The notes below the pieces were generated by a model that was given only the letters and a program-made list of their open reading frames with translations, was not told the DNA's origin and did no database searches. A DNA stretch of 64,000 nucleotides from Cristatella mucedo (lineage: Eukaryota > Bryozoa > Phylactolaemata > Cristatellidae): contig WPIO01000083.1 in NCBI GenBank assembly GCA_009760855.2, forward strand, positions 186,001 through 250,000, given 5' to 3'. A program made the position numbers and the translations under genes. Positions 1 to 11,715 of this stretch are shown piece after piece (the first letter of the stretch is position 1; each line of letters begins with the position of its first letter).

Positions 1-1440
1 GGAGCACTGTGCATGATCGGCGAGGTCTCGAGTGACTACAGAGTACGAGCGCTTGCGACTTAGCTACGCCGAACGCCGCTAGCCCAGACCGTAGCGCCCT
101 GCATCAACAAGCCGAACGGCTAAAACCGCTGCTTCGCGCCAGCCAGTGAAGCTGAGGCTGATGTGCCAAGAGGCTACCATGGGACCGCTTGGCATGGCAG
201 CAGGTGTCCCATTCCTAGGCTAGCCCCCCGTCGCTTGGAGTCTAGCCAGTGGAAGTGTGCCAAAATGGTCAACTGCCCACAAGGTTAAGATCTTATAGCA
301 TGCGACTACAGAGATTTCCGTAATAGCAGCAGCAGCAGCAGCAGCAGCAAGTACCTGAGTCAGATGATGACTTTAGTCTCTATGAGTAACATTGATAACA
401 GAAAGTCTTACGGCTTGGTGGATGCCAGATTTACCCACTTGACAGTAATGGCTGGCCGCTGAAATGCATGCGTATGCATTGACAAAGAAACGACTGAGCT
501 CCCACGCTCCTCGCAGGGACTCGATAAAAAGTACACACCAGGTATGTGACTGGATTTGAACTACAGGTCCTGCGTTGAAGCTAGTTAGAGCAAGGCGGCG
601 ATTATAAACGCTCGTCTGCCTGCCATCTCTACTAATTAAAGCGAGAAACTCCCTCCGTCGCGAAGCAAGATGGCACACCTCGGTCACACGACAGGATGGC
701 GCAGCGTTCTTCCTTGACGGAACCACTATGACTCAGCAAAGCGAGTCTACAGGCGGTGAGCTGCTCTTAGATGATAAGCTCGCGATGCTTATAGCCTCGC
801 CGAGTCGTGAAAACTACATTACATTAAATAATATTTGTATACTGACCCTGTGCGCGTCTCCTCTAACCATGTTATGCTTGCTGTCATTGAGCACGCTTGC
901 ACTGGACATTCGACCATGCATCCTTTGCAGCAACTGCTAAGTACTTACTAAGAGACTAGGTCCTCTGAGGGTGCTATAACTAATGTACTATATTATTGTT
1001 AATAAAACAGAGGAGATGGCTATATTAGACAATAATTGTGGTGACGCAGTGCTAGCTCCAGTATAGGTTTCTTGCGACTGAGAAGCCGTACTGACTGATT
1101 GGAACGCGGAAATAAAACTAATCATATGTCAGGTCAGAGAGAGAAGCGTCGGGCTCAGCGCAAGCGCTAGAATGTTAGCCAAGAATATTAGCCAGGTGCG
1201 AACAATTTGAAAACTCTGCTCGTCTTGCCGTGATGATGACGGCTTGGTTGCTGCGCGAGTTTGAGGGAGATACAAGAGAAGGAGAGAGTGGGCAAGAGAG
1301 ACGAGAATTGAGAGTGAGAGCGAGGCGCGCGCGCGAACACACACACACACACACACACACAAACGTAAGCACGCACGCACGCACAGCAATATCGGCTTCA
1401 GAAATAGATCCTGACGATTCGGTGAGCTTACAGTTAAACC
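1..1440. other. No gene recognised; low-level repeats
   Basis: Contains an (AGC)8 microsatellite at 325-348 and an (AC)n run near 1338-1360. There is a weak tRNA-like stretch on the minus strand around 540-610 with a GTTCAAATCC box-B-like motif, and an L2-tail-like stretch (gaggtcctctgagggtgcta type) near 955-985. Open frames here look like chance or microsatellite translation. Confidence 0.4.
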
Positions 1441-1479
1441 GTCGGAATCTGCTGTAGCAACTGAGAAACTGAATGCTTG

Positions 1480-2242
1480 CCTTGCCGACATTCGATCCCG
1501 GATGTCGGAAAACTTCCTGAAATTAAATGATGATAAAACCGAACTGCTGCTCATAGGACACCCTAAGTGTGTGGCTGGGTTACAAGTTTTTGCTCTTCTA
1601 ATAGGTGATGTCCTGTCGTGCAACCATACCCACACGCTCGAGATTTGGGTGTCGTTTTCGAAAGCTGCCCCAATTTTAAAAGCTCCATTTAGAAGACTGC
1701 TTCTACAGCTAGCTATCTCGTCCGTTATCTATCCAAGATTAGGAGCTGTCTTCCATAGTGGCCTCCAAAAAAATTTAGGAAGCTTCTTAGTTCTGTCCCG
1801 GCTTGATTATTGTAATTCCCTTTTGGCTGGACTACCAAAGAAAGCAACTAGGCCACTGCAGCTGGCCTTGAATATGGCTGCAAGGCTAGTCTTCTAGTCC
1901 CAGAGGTTTGAGCGCTTGTCTCCTTTGCTAAAAGAGCTAGCATGGATGCCGGTTGAGCAACGGATACAGAGCAAAGTTCTTACGCTGACCCACAAGGCCC
2001 GCCATGGCTTGGTTCCTTCGTACCCAGCTGAACTGCAGTATCAGTTTCAGCCTGTTCGTGCCCTCAGGTCCTGTGTGGATAATAAATGAGTTGTTCCGTT
2101 TCTCCGCTTAAAGACCGTTGGCGACAGAAGCTTTAGTCCTGCAGGTCGTAGACTGTGGAAGTCGCTTCCACGATTCTTACGGAACGACACCTACTCTCCT
2201 ACTGCCGGCTATGGCTCATTCTTTTCAGCGGTCCTGAGCTAT
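1480..2242 (+). mobile_element. Non-LTR retrotransposon fragment, family B (CR1/L2-like), 3' part of ORF2
   Basis: Broken reading frames give NFLKLNDDKTELLLIGHPK, then LDYCNSLLAGLPKKATRPLQ, then A-W-M-P-V-E-Q-R-I and G-D-R-S-F-S-x-A-G-R-x-L-W. These are the post-catalytic reverse-transcriptase region of CR1/L2-type LINEs. Stops and frameshifts show it is dead. It ends where a minus-strand family A copy begins. Two relatives on the same strand are at 24.8 and 51.1 kb. Confidence 0.85.
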
Positions 2243-2935
2243 TAATATTAAAAATAATAATGATGCACTTGATTAAGTGCCCTCAGAGAACTTAATCTCT
2301 TTCTAGGCGCTTTACATTTGCTGCTAAGGGAAATGCAATTGATTGGTGAGTAATATCATGCTTGATAAACAAACAACATGAATAACACGGTTAGGGGTGA
2401 CATGCACACGGTCAGCATGCAAATGTGGTTAAGTGGCAGCATGCGCAGTGTCAGCATGCATAAGCACATCAAGGACGAATCACAGGGACCCACTAAATGC
2501 TATCCTAAATAAGTGTTTTTAAGTTCTTTTTAAATGTGGTCAAGTCAGGGGATGTTCTGACGCTAGTCGGGAGGATGTTCCAGGCTTTGGGAGCATACGA
2601 ACTAAATGCACGGTCTCCAAAGGATTTGAGGTTTGTACGAGGTATTGGTAGACTGTTGGATTCCGAAAAGCGGATGGTACGAGGCTTGGCCTGATGGGGT
2701 AGTATATCTGAGAGATAGGTTGGAGCTATAGAATGAAGGAACCTAAAAGTGAGCGACAAAACCTTGAAGTCAATCCGTTGCTTGACTGGTAGCCAGTGCA
2801 GGTCGGCGAGAAGTGGAGTAATGTGGCAACTGCGACGCTCACGACAGACAAGCCTAACTGCAGAATTTTGCACCAGCTGCAATCGCCTGATCAATGAGAA
2901 TGGACGTGCCAATACAAGTGAAATTTTATGAATGC
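2243..2935 (-). mobile_element. L2-type LINE fragment, family A, 3' end
   Basis: On the minus strand a 135-residue frame (2912-2505) carries RRLQLVQNSAVRLVCRERRS, H-I-T-P-L-L-A-D-L-H-W-L-P-V-K-Q-R-I and GDRAFSSYAPKAWN, the usual C-terminal end of L2/CR1 ORF2. A ~250-bp non-coding 3' UTR follows and ends in the tail gtaaagcgcctagaaagaga...ctctgagggc and an (ATT)n-like run. It is 5'-truncated, as is typical of target-primed insertion. Confidence 0.88.
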
Positions 2936-3112
2936 AATTGGTACAGAGTGTTTTGTCCTTTGCAAAAAAGGAGCTTTATGAACAGGATTTCTTTCATTGC
3001 GTGGTGGAATGCAGTGGATTGCGGTTTTGGCCAGGGCCGCTGCAATCTTGTTTTAGAGGACTTCGTGAGAACGCCTTAGCGGAATCAAGTGTACTTTTCC
3101 GTATAAGAATAG

Positions 3113-3198
3113 TAATAACACACTTGATAAAGCCCCCTCTGAGAACTCAATCTCTTTCTAGGTGCTTTAACTTGCTGCAAAGGAAGCTTGATCATTTT
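3113..3198 (-). mobile_element. Isolated family A LINE 3' tail
   Basis: About 85 bp matching the terminal tail of the family A LINE on the minus strand (plus strand reads cacttgataaagc...gagaactcaatctctttcta). It is an extremely 5'-truncated insertion or a remnant of a SINE tail. Confidence 0.65.
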
Positions 3199-3199
3199 T

Positions 3200-5520
3200 A
3201 ATATAGCGTACTTTGACATTCCGAACTTGTTGGAGCTTTACGCAATTGATATGTGGTAAATTTGAAGCGAACTAGAGCGGATTGTAGTGTATTGCGGTAC
3301 AGGCCCCCCCCTCGGCGTTGCAGCTCATTTGCATAAGTGCGTGTGCACACATTTACATGAAATTTGATGGATAGATGAAATCAAAGATGTACTACAATAT
3401 CTGCCCAAAAATTTGAACTCGTCAGCACCAATGTCCGGTCGATTTTAGCCAAGTTAAGAGTGGATTGTGGTCCATCATACTCGGACTTCGGTGGTTCGCA
3501 TAGTCAACACTTGTCAGACCGATTCGCGCCTCGTACCGCGCTTGCATCGGCTCGTCACCGATACTAACCGGCCCGCAATAGACTGTCGCTTTCGGCACCC
3601 GCTGGCAGTCGTGGGTTTTAGCCGCAGTGCAGTGCTACATTTCACGGTCCACCGGTAGCGGCAACCCCTATCCCTATCCCCTCTTGGCTTCCGCTTTCGC
3701 GGAGACGCGGTCTCAGCTTTCGCACGCGGCGGCGGCAAGGTAAGGTTGCAGTGCAGCCGCCCAAGCTTCTTCCACTAAAGGCCCCTCACCTCTCGCCATA
3801 GTTGAAGTCTACGCGCCGAACATGCATCCGCACTGTCAAACCATCCACCATTACGACAGGCTCGCTGTCCAGCGCAGGAGTAGAAGTGCCCGCTTAAGTA
3901 CCGGAAATATGGGCACGAAAGCGAGCGGCCAGCGTCTCGAATGAGCTTCGGCGTCGCCGAGGGACGCACCTAGTGCAGTAGCTCTCGCCCCCTTGCTCGC
4001 TATGTGGCTGCGCCGAGGCGATCTCGCCCGTCACCGTCGCAGAGAGATTTACGTTTTCTTGAGAGTGCTACTCCGCATCCTGCAGTTACTTTTAATATTG
4101 CACACCGTCTCGTAGTATGCGGGGGAGGGGCTCTGCGCGCTGGCCCGCCCTCGACGAGACGTATCCCGTTCGCCTGAGGCCGGCAGACAGGCTGGATGGG
4201 GGGGGGGGGGGAGCGCACCGGACCGGCAAAGGGCAGTTGGATCCTGGCCGAGAGTATAGAGTGGTGGGCAGTGAGCTGGGGTGCTGCGAGCGTCAGCCCA
4301 GTGCGTTTCCGTTGACCCCCCACCCCGCCCCCGCCGACGACGGTGCTTCCGCGGTCGTCGCTCGCGGGCTGTCAGAACATCAAACCTCATATTTCGTTAT
4401 TCTCCCATCCTTAGGGCCGCTTCGCGCACTAGAGCACCGCAGCGGCCAAGCCGAGGCCACTCGAAGCAGGCGGACAGTTGAACGTCGCAGGCTTGTCGAG
4501 GGTCGAGGACGCCTCTACCGACGCCCGCTTTCCAGGCAGCTGCACCGCTCGCCGTACACCCGGCGCACCGCCGGCGGTCCTTAAGAGGGCGGCCGCCTGC
4601 GGCCTCGCCGACCGACCGTGCGGCCGACTGCTGGCAGTTCCCCTCTGACCTTTACGACCTCGACCGAAGTTGTAGACAGCGTCAGCCGCGGCTCCGCCGC
4701 CACCCTCTACCCCGATTCGTCCTCACTGGAGCGACGTAGCTATTGGTTGGCTTCTTATCGCCGAGCAACCTTTTATGAGAATGTATTCTGCCGTGCATGC
4801 GCCATCCGCCCGCGAACGTTTGGCGTTCGAATGGCGCCACCTTGCACTTCGTAACGGCTAAGCTGCTGCTGCTGCGAGAGCCCAGAAGACCGCGTAGCCA
4901 GGCGACGGCTCGGAGCACCTCGGTCGTCTGCTGCAACCCACCCACGTTCGAAGAGCATGGCGCACCTCGCTGGCGCGCCCGCCGAAAGGGTTGGCCGACC
5001 CTTGGACGCGGGCGGCAGGCGGTGGGGTGGGGTGTTTGAGCTATCGAGACTCGCTATTTAGCAGCCGGGCTTATTGGGGAGGGACAGTGACTTCGAAATA
5101 AGTCCACCGACCTGCCGCAGCTAGATAACGCCGCCAAAGTTCAGTTGCGCCTATAGTCGGCATTTCTGACGCGCCTCTGGACGGCCGCTACTCTCGCCGC
5201 ACGGGCCCTCCTGCCTCCGCTGCAGAGCGCCTGCAAATCGTGCACCTATCGACAACCAGGCTAGTCTTTATCGAACGTCGCGGGTATCAAATAACCGAAC
5301 TTGCCGTCCGACTTGCAGCCGCCTCTCCACGCAGCCTGCTCCACATAGACTTCTAGAAGGTCCTGTCGTCGCTTGCGCGGTGCCTTTATTGTCTCTGACT
5401 GCGCCCAACCTCAGTGAAATGTACTCCGCAGGCTTCCGACCGCGCCGCCCCTCGCTAGAAGCTGCGCATCTTACGAGGCGTCCTTTCGCGGCCGAACCTT
5501 AATTTATCCCTTTGTCCTTC
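3200..5520. other. GC- and CpG-rich island without recognised gene (3.6-5.5 kb)
   Basis: From about 3.6 kb the sequence becomes clearly GC-rich with dense CpG, including a run of 12 or more G near 4197-4212, and it returns to ordinary composition by 5.5 kb. Several overlapping open frames on both strands are what GC-rich DNA gives by chance, and none resembles a known protein. It could be a promoter island or first exon of an unseen gene. Confidence 0.4.
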
Positions 5521-5782
5521 AAAGCCTGGAACCGTCTACTCACTGACATCAAGACGTGACACACTTATCTTGACTTCTTAAAGAGTTTCTTAGCGGAACA
5601 GAAAACTCTTCTTTTGCTCGCAGTATCTGCTTTGACTTTGTGAATTGTCCTCTCGATGTGCTCGCGGGGTCTGCACGCCTTATTATTTTTGATATTACGA
5701 GCCGACAATCCTAATGCTCAGCAATTGCAAGGCTCCTGGTCGTGCTATTGGGGTTCCTCTATCAGGCTAAGCGACGGATAAT

Positions 5783-5945
5783 ATAATTCACTTGCATGGC
5801 GCCCTAAGAAAACCTAATCTCTATTCAGGCGCTTCGCATATGCCACGGGGCTCGAGCCCACGACCTCGGTCATCGCAATCATTCACCTTGACCTTGGTGA
5901 GGGCTAGCACCTTAACCACTGGTCCAAACCAGCGCGGCTAATATC
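5783..5945 (-). mobile_element. tRNA-derived SINE with L2-type tail
   Basis: Minus strand: a tRNA-like head with box A (ggttaaggtgctagccctca type) and box B (gtgggctcgagcccc), then a tail gcgcctgaatagagattagg...ttagggcgcc. The tail is shared with the family A LINE. It is the same family as the copies at 28.1, 36.5, 45.9 and 49.1 kb. Confidence 0.82.
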
Positions 5946-6766
5946 TTTTCAATGAGCTATATATGCCAATTGCAGATGTTCGGTGCTAGGACTTCCTCAC
6001 TACTGCAGAACGTGTGTGTGCCAATGAGCTTAGAGGACTGCAACCAGTGACAGCCAACGCAAAAAAGGTGACTAATATTTATATACGCACAGCAACCGCA
6101 CGATAAGAATTTAGTCTTCATCGGACCTCGGCCGCATAAACGTCGAGTTATGCATTACATACTTCAGTATTTAATTAGCCGTCCGCATGCAAGATAATTT
6201 CCGGGTATCGCCGTCGCGCTATGGCGGCATGTGTACAGTTAGTTTGATTTTGGCCCTTTTGACCAAGTCAAAGAAGCATCACACATCTCAAAGAATTAAG
6301 GGATCTACAACAAACGTCGGTACTTCTTTGATGCAGTTGCTGTACGTCGCACCACCTTCGCCTCCGCAAAAGCACTCAGTTTCGAGTCACTTCCCAGTCG
6401 TGCTACAGCGAGCCTCATCGGTCCTCAGTCGGCTAGCCGCACATCTTACCCCACCCCCTCGGCTTTCCTGGTCAGGCTTTACCTATTTCCGGTGCAGCGA
6501 CGAAGCACACTAGCGCCAGCTATGCACGCGACCGAACAGCGTACCCCCCCACCAGGGATTAGCCCCTAGCTTAATCGGCAAATTAACGCGGTGCTGCTGT
6601 TCCGGTGCCAGGCGCTGCAATTTACCCAAATCCGTTCACATTTCAATCCCCGGTGATACACTGACGAAATCTGCTTCCACTAAAAGCTGTCATCTCGAGC
6701 GGCCGCCATCGCGACCTCAGCGCTTTGCTCCTCGATGCCGCGTACTGGCGCTGGAAGCGAGGTTGA

Positions 6767-7003
6767 TTAATCAACGGTGACTGCATTCGCCGCCCCGACC
6801 TGACCTCCGCTACATGTCATGTCGGCTGATTCCATTGACCTGACACCAGAGCCGCGGATCTCCAATAGTCGCAACTCGTCTGGCCCATTCAGTTGTGCAC
6901 CATTCAGTTGTGCACCATTCATTTGTTCACCATTCACCGAAGCACTCAATGTCTCCACTGCAGCAGCAATAGGAGCGTCTCCCAGCTCTATAATCGCGTC
7001 CAT
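6767..7003 (-). CDS. Doubtful small ORF with pentapeptide repeat
   Basis: A 78-residue open frame on the minus strand contains N-G-E-Q-M / N-G-A-Q-L / N-G-A-Q-L, produced by a 15-bp tandem repeat (units at 6886, 6901 and 6916, the third diverged). I recognise no family, signal or splice context. It may be a short exon of an unknown protein or simple chance. Confidence 0.15.
   Translation of the reverse strand: MDAIIELGDAPIAAAVETLSASVNGEQMNGAQLNGAQLNGPDELRLLEIRGSGVRSMESADMTCSGGQVGAANAVTVD
6886..6937. repeat. 15-bp tandem repeat, about 3.3 copies
   Basis: The unit cattcagttgtgcac is repeated exactly twice, then once with changes (cattcatttgttcac), then partially. The 15-bp length keeps any reading frame. 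Confidence 0.85.
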
Positions 7004-7479
7004 CCCGAGACGAAAGCGACGTCCCAGTCGACGAAAGTGTTCTCTGATACCGCTGATAACGAGCGATCAGTTTCTAGCGACCTCTTGTAGGTAAGTAGGC
7101 CGAATTTCGATGCAGAATCACTTAATACGACCATCTTAGTTCATCATCAAAATGCTTTCACTCGTAGTTTACAATCTTCGCGATGACGCACGCGATGACC
7201 CAAACAGGCTGGCGAGACGAGAGCGGTCGCACGTCCACCGTCAAAAATAACAATCTGTCAACATAATTTTGCATAAATTGCAGTTTTCTAAGCTTGGCTT
7301 AGTAAATAACTGCATTCATCGGCAACTGAGTCAACGGTTTCAATTCTAAGTACGCACCCCGGTTAAGTAGGCATATTTCCCCTAAAATTCTGTGTTCAAG
7401 ATTTATTAGTTATGCATGTCATGAATCACCATTCGGGGCAGGTTTTGCAGTTTCTTCCGTTTGGCTTTGAGGGAGAACG

Positions 7480-9108
7480 CCAGGATCATGCTCTGAAATA
7501 ATTCAGATGATTTCTTAAGATCGTTGAGTGTATCACCAGCTTCAATTGAACTTCAGAGAAGAGCAGCTGATCCTCGATGTCGAGAACCTGCTTATAAAGG
7601 GAATCAAACCTCTGAAATACAACTCCACTTTCTAAATCGGCATTTAGATCTTGAGGATTAAGGTCGTCGTCATCATCCATCACACTTCCAGCAATCTTCA
7701 TCGGCTCCAAAAGCTCGCCAACATCTCCCAATACCGCAGCAACATGTTCTTCGTTGTTCTCGTCATCAACGTGAACAAAGTCTTCCAGTTCTGATGAGGC
7801 GATAGATAAATTCAATGTTTCGAAAGTCTTCGCAAGTTCGGTGCCCACAACTTCAGCATTTCTATTATTCTCCAGTTCTGGTTAAAAAGTCATTAGCTCA
7901 GATTTGAAGAATTATTTTTGATCGAGTTTGGCGAAAAAGAATCCAAGGCTTCTTTTGCATAACTTGCAGCATCGAACAGGTGCGTTGGGTTCCTGTAAAA
8001 GACCCGTGCAGCTCTTCGTCGCAATCTTCACTCCTGATCTTTATTTTGACGTTCTGTCTCCTCGTCAAGCTCATAAAAGTCAAGCACGTCCTTGAGATAC
8101 AAATATTTGTATCACTTTTTCAGAGTTGTGATTATTCCCATGTCACAAGGCTGTTTCCAGCTTGCACAATTTGGGGAAAAAAACAAATTCGAATATTTCA
8201 GCGTTCAAAGGCTTCAAATATCCCGGAGCATTATCCATCAGCAATAGAATGCAACGTCCTGTTCGTTTTTTTTCATTTCTGGAAAAAGCACCTCATTGAA
8301 CCACTTTCAGCAGGTTCCTACATCCATTAGAGCTTTTGCTTGGTTGAAAAAGGAGCTGGCCAATGTTGGTTCTTAATACAAGCTGGTTCTTTGGGTTTTC
8401 CGATCAAAGCGCAAGGAACTGTGTGAGTTCCGGTTGCGTTGGCGCAAAAAATCAGAGAAAGTCGATCTTTCGCCTTCTTTTTGTCTCTAGTGGTTGAAAT
8501 ATCCTCGTCTGGCATGAGAAGACTATATCTAGAAAGCAATAAAAAAACGGTCACGTTCATGTTGTAGACATTTTCAGGGTCACATTGCGTGATAATCGCG
8601 TAAAGGTTTTCTAAAGCAGCTAACAATTCCGGATCGTTCTTGTTGACTTTAGCTCTCTCTCGCTCTCTCCGTGAAGTAGAATCTTCTGCAGTCAACGCTG
8701 AACTCTGAATCGACTTAACCATTGCCAAGATGCCTTAAAATCTTATTATGGAGTTGAGAAGCTGGAAGCAATGCTTTTTGCTTTGGCTACGGCGAGGGAT
8801 GTTGGTACAAGAAGGCTGGCACGACGCATGCTGTCAGTCCAGGCAAAAAACATATCCTCAAGCTCCCTAAATCGTTCAACTGACGCTCGAAAAGTCTTCT
8901 CCTTGGCTTCTGAAGTCACCAGGGCAGATCGTTGTTTTATCGCTTCACGGTTCTCCCAGATCTTTCGGATGGCGCCTTCACTAACGTCGCACTCCCGCGC
9001 TGTGGCCCTCTCACTGGGAGCAGGAGCTCTGCTTTGCTTCGACATGATTTCGCAGCGTTGAGACTCATTGAGGCGCTTGCCGTCTGGTTTCTTTGACATC
9101 GTAGCCAA
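7480..9108 (-). pseudogene. Dead pogo/Tigger-type transposase (Tc1/mariner superfamily)
   Basis: On the minus strand the frame 9108-8746 begins with a CENP-B-type helix-turn-helix (LNESQRCEIMSK..., then V-S-E-G-A-I-R-K-I-W-E-N-R-E-A-I). The frame 8728-8327 holds the DDE-domain stretch S-R-Y-S-L-L-M-P-D-E-D-I-S-T-T-R and LIFCANATGTHTVPCALIGK. Further down, in shifted frames, come an M-D-N-A-P-G-Y-F-E-A-F-E-R-like second catalytic block and an acidic C-terminal part (7848-7486). At least several frameshifts and stops separate these blocks, so no active enzyme is made. I could not define its terminal inverted repeats. Confidence 0.85.
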
Positions 9109-9474
9109 ATCGAAGCTGTAAGAAACGGGACAGGTTTAAGGAACGATACAGGTAAATCAAAGGACAAATAGAAAGCGGATGCATGGAAACGCGAGGCAAG
9201 TCAATAACAAACAGCGCACAGATGTTGAATGAATCCGTCAGATCGCGCGTTCGCGTCGTAATACACACCGTGCTGCCCGGTACAGGTAAGCGATCCGGAA
9301 AGTGTGCGACATACCATAAAGTACGCACCTACCGGCAAAGTACGCACAAACTTTGCAGGTTCAAGTTGCATACTTTAACGGGAGACTACTATAAACAGGT
9401 GGGGTTGTGGTCACTTGACTACCCGCCCCTCCCCCTCTTGGAAGCCACCCAGCAGAACCTATTTTTTGGCTCGG
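9109..9474. other. No gene recognised
   Basis: Flank of the dead Tigger copy. It holds a repeated short motif (aaagtacgcac twice near 9318-9350) but no coding similarity. Confidence 0.4.
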
Positions 9475-9769
9475 CCGATGAGCCAACTTACCCGGATGCC
9501 TCCTTGACCTGTTGAGGCCAGCCCCTGCCGTAGAGACGCTCGATACACGAGCTGAGCATGCCGCCAGTTGCACACATTTCTGAGGGTAAAAGAGTGGTTT
9601 TGATGTCGCAGTACGGAGATGGCTCTTAAAACCTAAAAACCTCAAGGCGGCTGAAGATCTCAGAGAGTACTATTTAGAACGTTGTTAGGAGAAATCTTGA
9701 ACACGGTACCACAGAGCACCGCGATCGGGTTGCCATTGAGTAAGTTTTCCGACGTCGTCAAATGCTATC
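9475..9769. repeat. Direct repeat X, copy 1
   Basis: About 300 bp that recurs in the same orientation at 11403-11715, with shared blocks such as tgccgccagttgcacac, ggctgaagatctca and ccgcgatcgg. Divergence is substantial, so the duplication is old. It abuts an LTR-like sequence. Confidence 0.7.
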
Positions 9770-11052
9770 TGAAACGCCAAAGGCTCGACGGAAGAGGCGT
9801 GACCTGCCGATTACCAAGCGGCGTAGCCTATTGCGGAATGCGACTCGGGGCGTGTCTACGCGTGGTAAGAGGTGGCCGCACGAAAGAGTTTCTAGCGTCA
9901 ACTTACTTACCGTTACTAAGGGGTCGTGAGTTCGTGGCGTGAAGGAAAGAGAGACACAAATAGGGTATTTTACTGAACTTTATTCGCAAGCGCACAATGT
10001 CGCTGCGCGTCTATTTCAGTTTTATCCTCACACTCCTCGCAGGTTATCAACCAAGCAAGCACTCTTATGGGGGAAATACACACGTCCCAGCACTTGGCTA
10101 CCTACGTCTATAGTACGGAACGAACCAAATAGGCGGAGTGCCCGAACAACCGGAACCTAAACCCCGGCCGAAGAACTAGGATTCCGCCTTTACTTTCGCG
10201 AAGGCAAGAAAACCTTCACGTTCGCAAAGGCAGGATTAACATGGACGCTAGCTCCTGACCGAAAAACTAGGGCTCCGCTTCCACCGCAAAGGCAAGAAAA
10301 CCTCCACCTCCGCAAAGTCAGGGATACTGGGGGCCGTTTCACCTAAGAAGAAATAACTCCTCTACACTGCACTGGACTACTTCTAGTTCACATCGGCAAA
10401 CCCCTACGCCGGGGCCACGCTCGCGCACATACACACAAAACACCAAATGCAAGCCACGGGCGCTATACAACCGTATTCGGCGGCATCCACCGAATTCCCC
10501 TTGCGCTGGCTCGCTCGGTCCCGTCAATCGCCGGCGAACAGCATACAGGCCCTTCTCCCTCGTTTTCAGAGAAAAAAATCCGGCGACTTCCGGCGACGGC
10601 GTCGAAACGGAGCCGAAGACGAAGATGGAACCCTGAGCGAGCGCCGTCCCACTCTTAGATAACAAACCGGGACAATTGGGTTGACAGGTCAGCTGACATT
10701 TGCTCAGCCTGCTGGTCCTACCACGACCGCTGCGTTTCCTTGCTCGTAGCTCGAGAACGCAGGCGCTCTTCAGCCACCTTTCTCGTTCTCACGGAAACCC
10801 GGCCAGCAACTCTCAGACGGCTAGCGGCGACAGCGACCTCAGGCGAGCGCAGCCATATTCTTAAATTACTACTCAATCAAATCTATCTATCTATCTATAT
10901 ACAATCAATCTATCAATCAAAGCCGATATCAATCACCTCATGATCCTACTCCGACGGCTGCGTCCTCTCGCTCAACGCTCTAGGACAGAGGTGTTTCACA
11001 CTGAGCAATTCTTGTGAGCCCTAAAGTTGCGCCAGGCCGGCGCTGCGCTACA
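9770..11052 (-). mobile_element. Diverged LTR related to the 31-36 kb LTR family
   Basis: It starts tgaaacgccaaaggctcga and ends gcgctaca, aligning along its length with the LTRs at 31.8-35.0 kb (shared blocks: cggcgtagcctattgc, cttaccgttactaa, attttactgaactttattcg, cgctcgcgcacac). Length is about 1.28 kb against 1.33 kb. Orientation is taken as minus by analogy with the younger element, whose primer-binding site fixes direction. Many substitutions make it older. Confidence 0.75.
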
Positions 11053-11402
11053 AACCTATCAATCGCGGGAAGACCTCTGACCTCCGACCTCGGATCCGGA
11101 TCTACCGTCTAAACTACAGAGCGGCTGAGCTCACGCGCGCGCAAACATCAACGCAACAATCGTTTGATTTTATCCGTAACCTAAAATCGCGACGTGCTAA
11201 ACGGATCGTCGGGCAGCGCATTAACAAAAACTCCGGCCCCCTTTTTGACTTCTTTCAATTTTCCAGAGGAAACAAAAGCGGAACGTCCTTCGCTGAAGCG
11301 CTACCTAGCGGTAAAGCTGCGCTCCCGGTCGTAGCTCAGTAGAAGCTGGCCGCTCACGTGGGAACCGGTTTTTGGCCCATTCGGTCACCGACGAGGCCTC
11401 AG
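11053..11402 (-). mobile_element. Remnant of LTR-element internal region
   Basis: Directly after the LTR end, the first ~80 bp (aacctatcaatcgcgggaag...tctaaactac) match the internal sequence next to the younger LTR at 33088-33150. The rest has no coding similarity I recognise. Confidence 0.55.
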
Positions 11403-11715
11403 CGAATAATGAGCTTAAGTACCCGAATGTCTCCTTGACCGGTCGAGGCCAGCCCTTACCATAGAGACGCACGGTACGCGACCAGAACATGCCGCCAGTT
11501 GCACACCTTTCTGAGAGGAGTGCAAGAGAGGTTTTTATGTCGCTGCACCAAAATGGCTATTAAAAACTAGAAATCGCGAGATGGCTGAAGATCTCACGGG
11601 GTACTGTTTGGAACATTATTAGGAAACATCTGGTATATGGTAGCACAGAGGCGTTGCCGCGATCGGATAGCCGCTGAGTAATTTCTCCGAGGAAGGACCG
11701 GCTACTCAAACGCAT
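11403..11715. repeat. Direct repeat X, copy 2
   Basis: Second, diverged copy of 9475-9769. A minus-strand open frame of 109 codons (11889-11560) crosses it but resembles nothing I know. Confidence 0.7.

Noticed and set aside
1129-1635. 168-codon minus-strand frame
   Set aside because: It crosses an (AC)n repeat and the antisense of a LINE fragment; no protein similarity.
4117-4584. 155-codon plus-strand frame in GC-rich DNA
   Set aside because: Arg/Pro/Gly-rich product and overlapping long frames on both strands are what GC-rich sequence gives by chance.
9317-9350. aaagtacgcac repeats as the terminal inverted repeat of the Tigger element
   Set aside because: The matching word on the other side (near 7349) is in direct, not inverted, orientation, so it does not define transposon ends.
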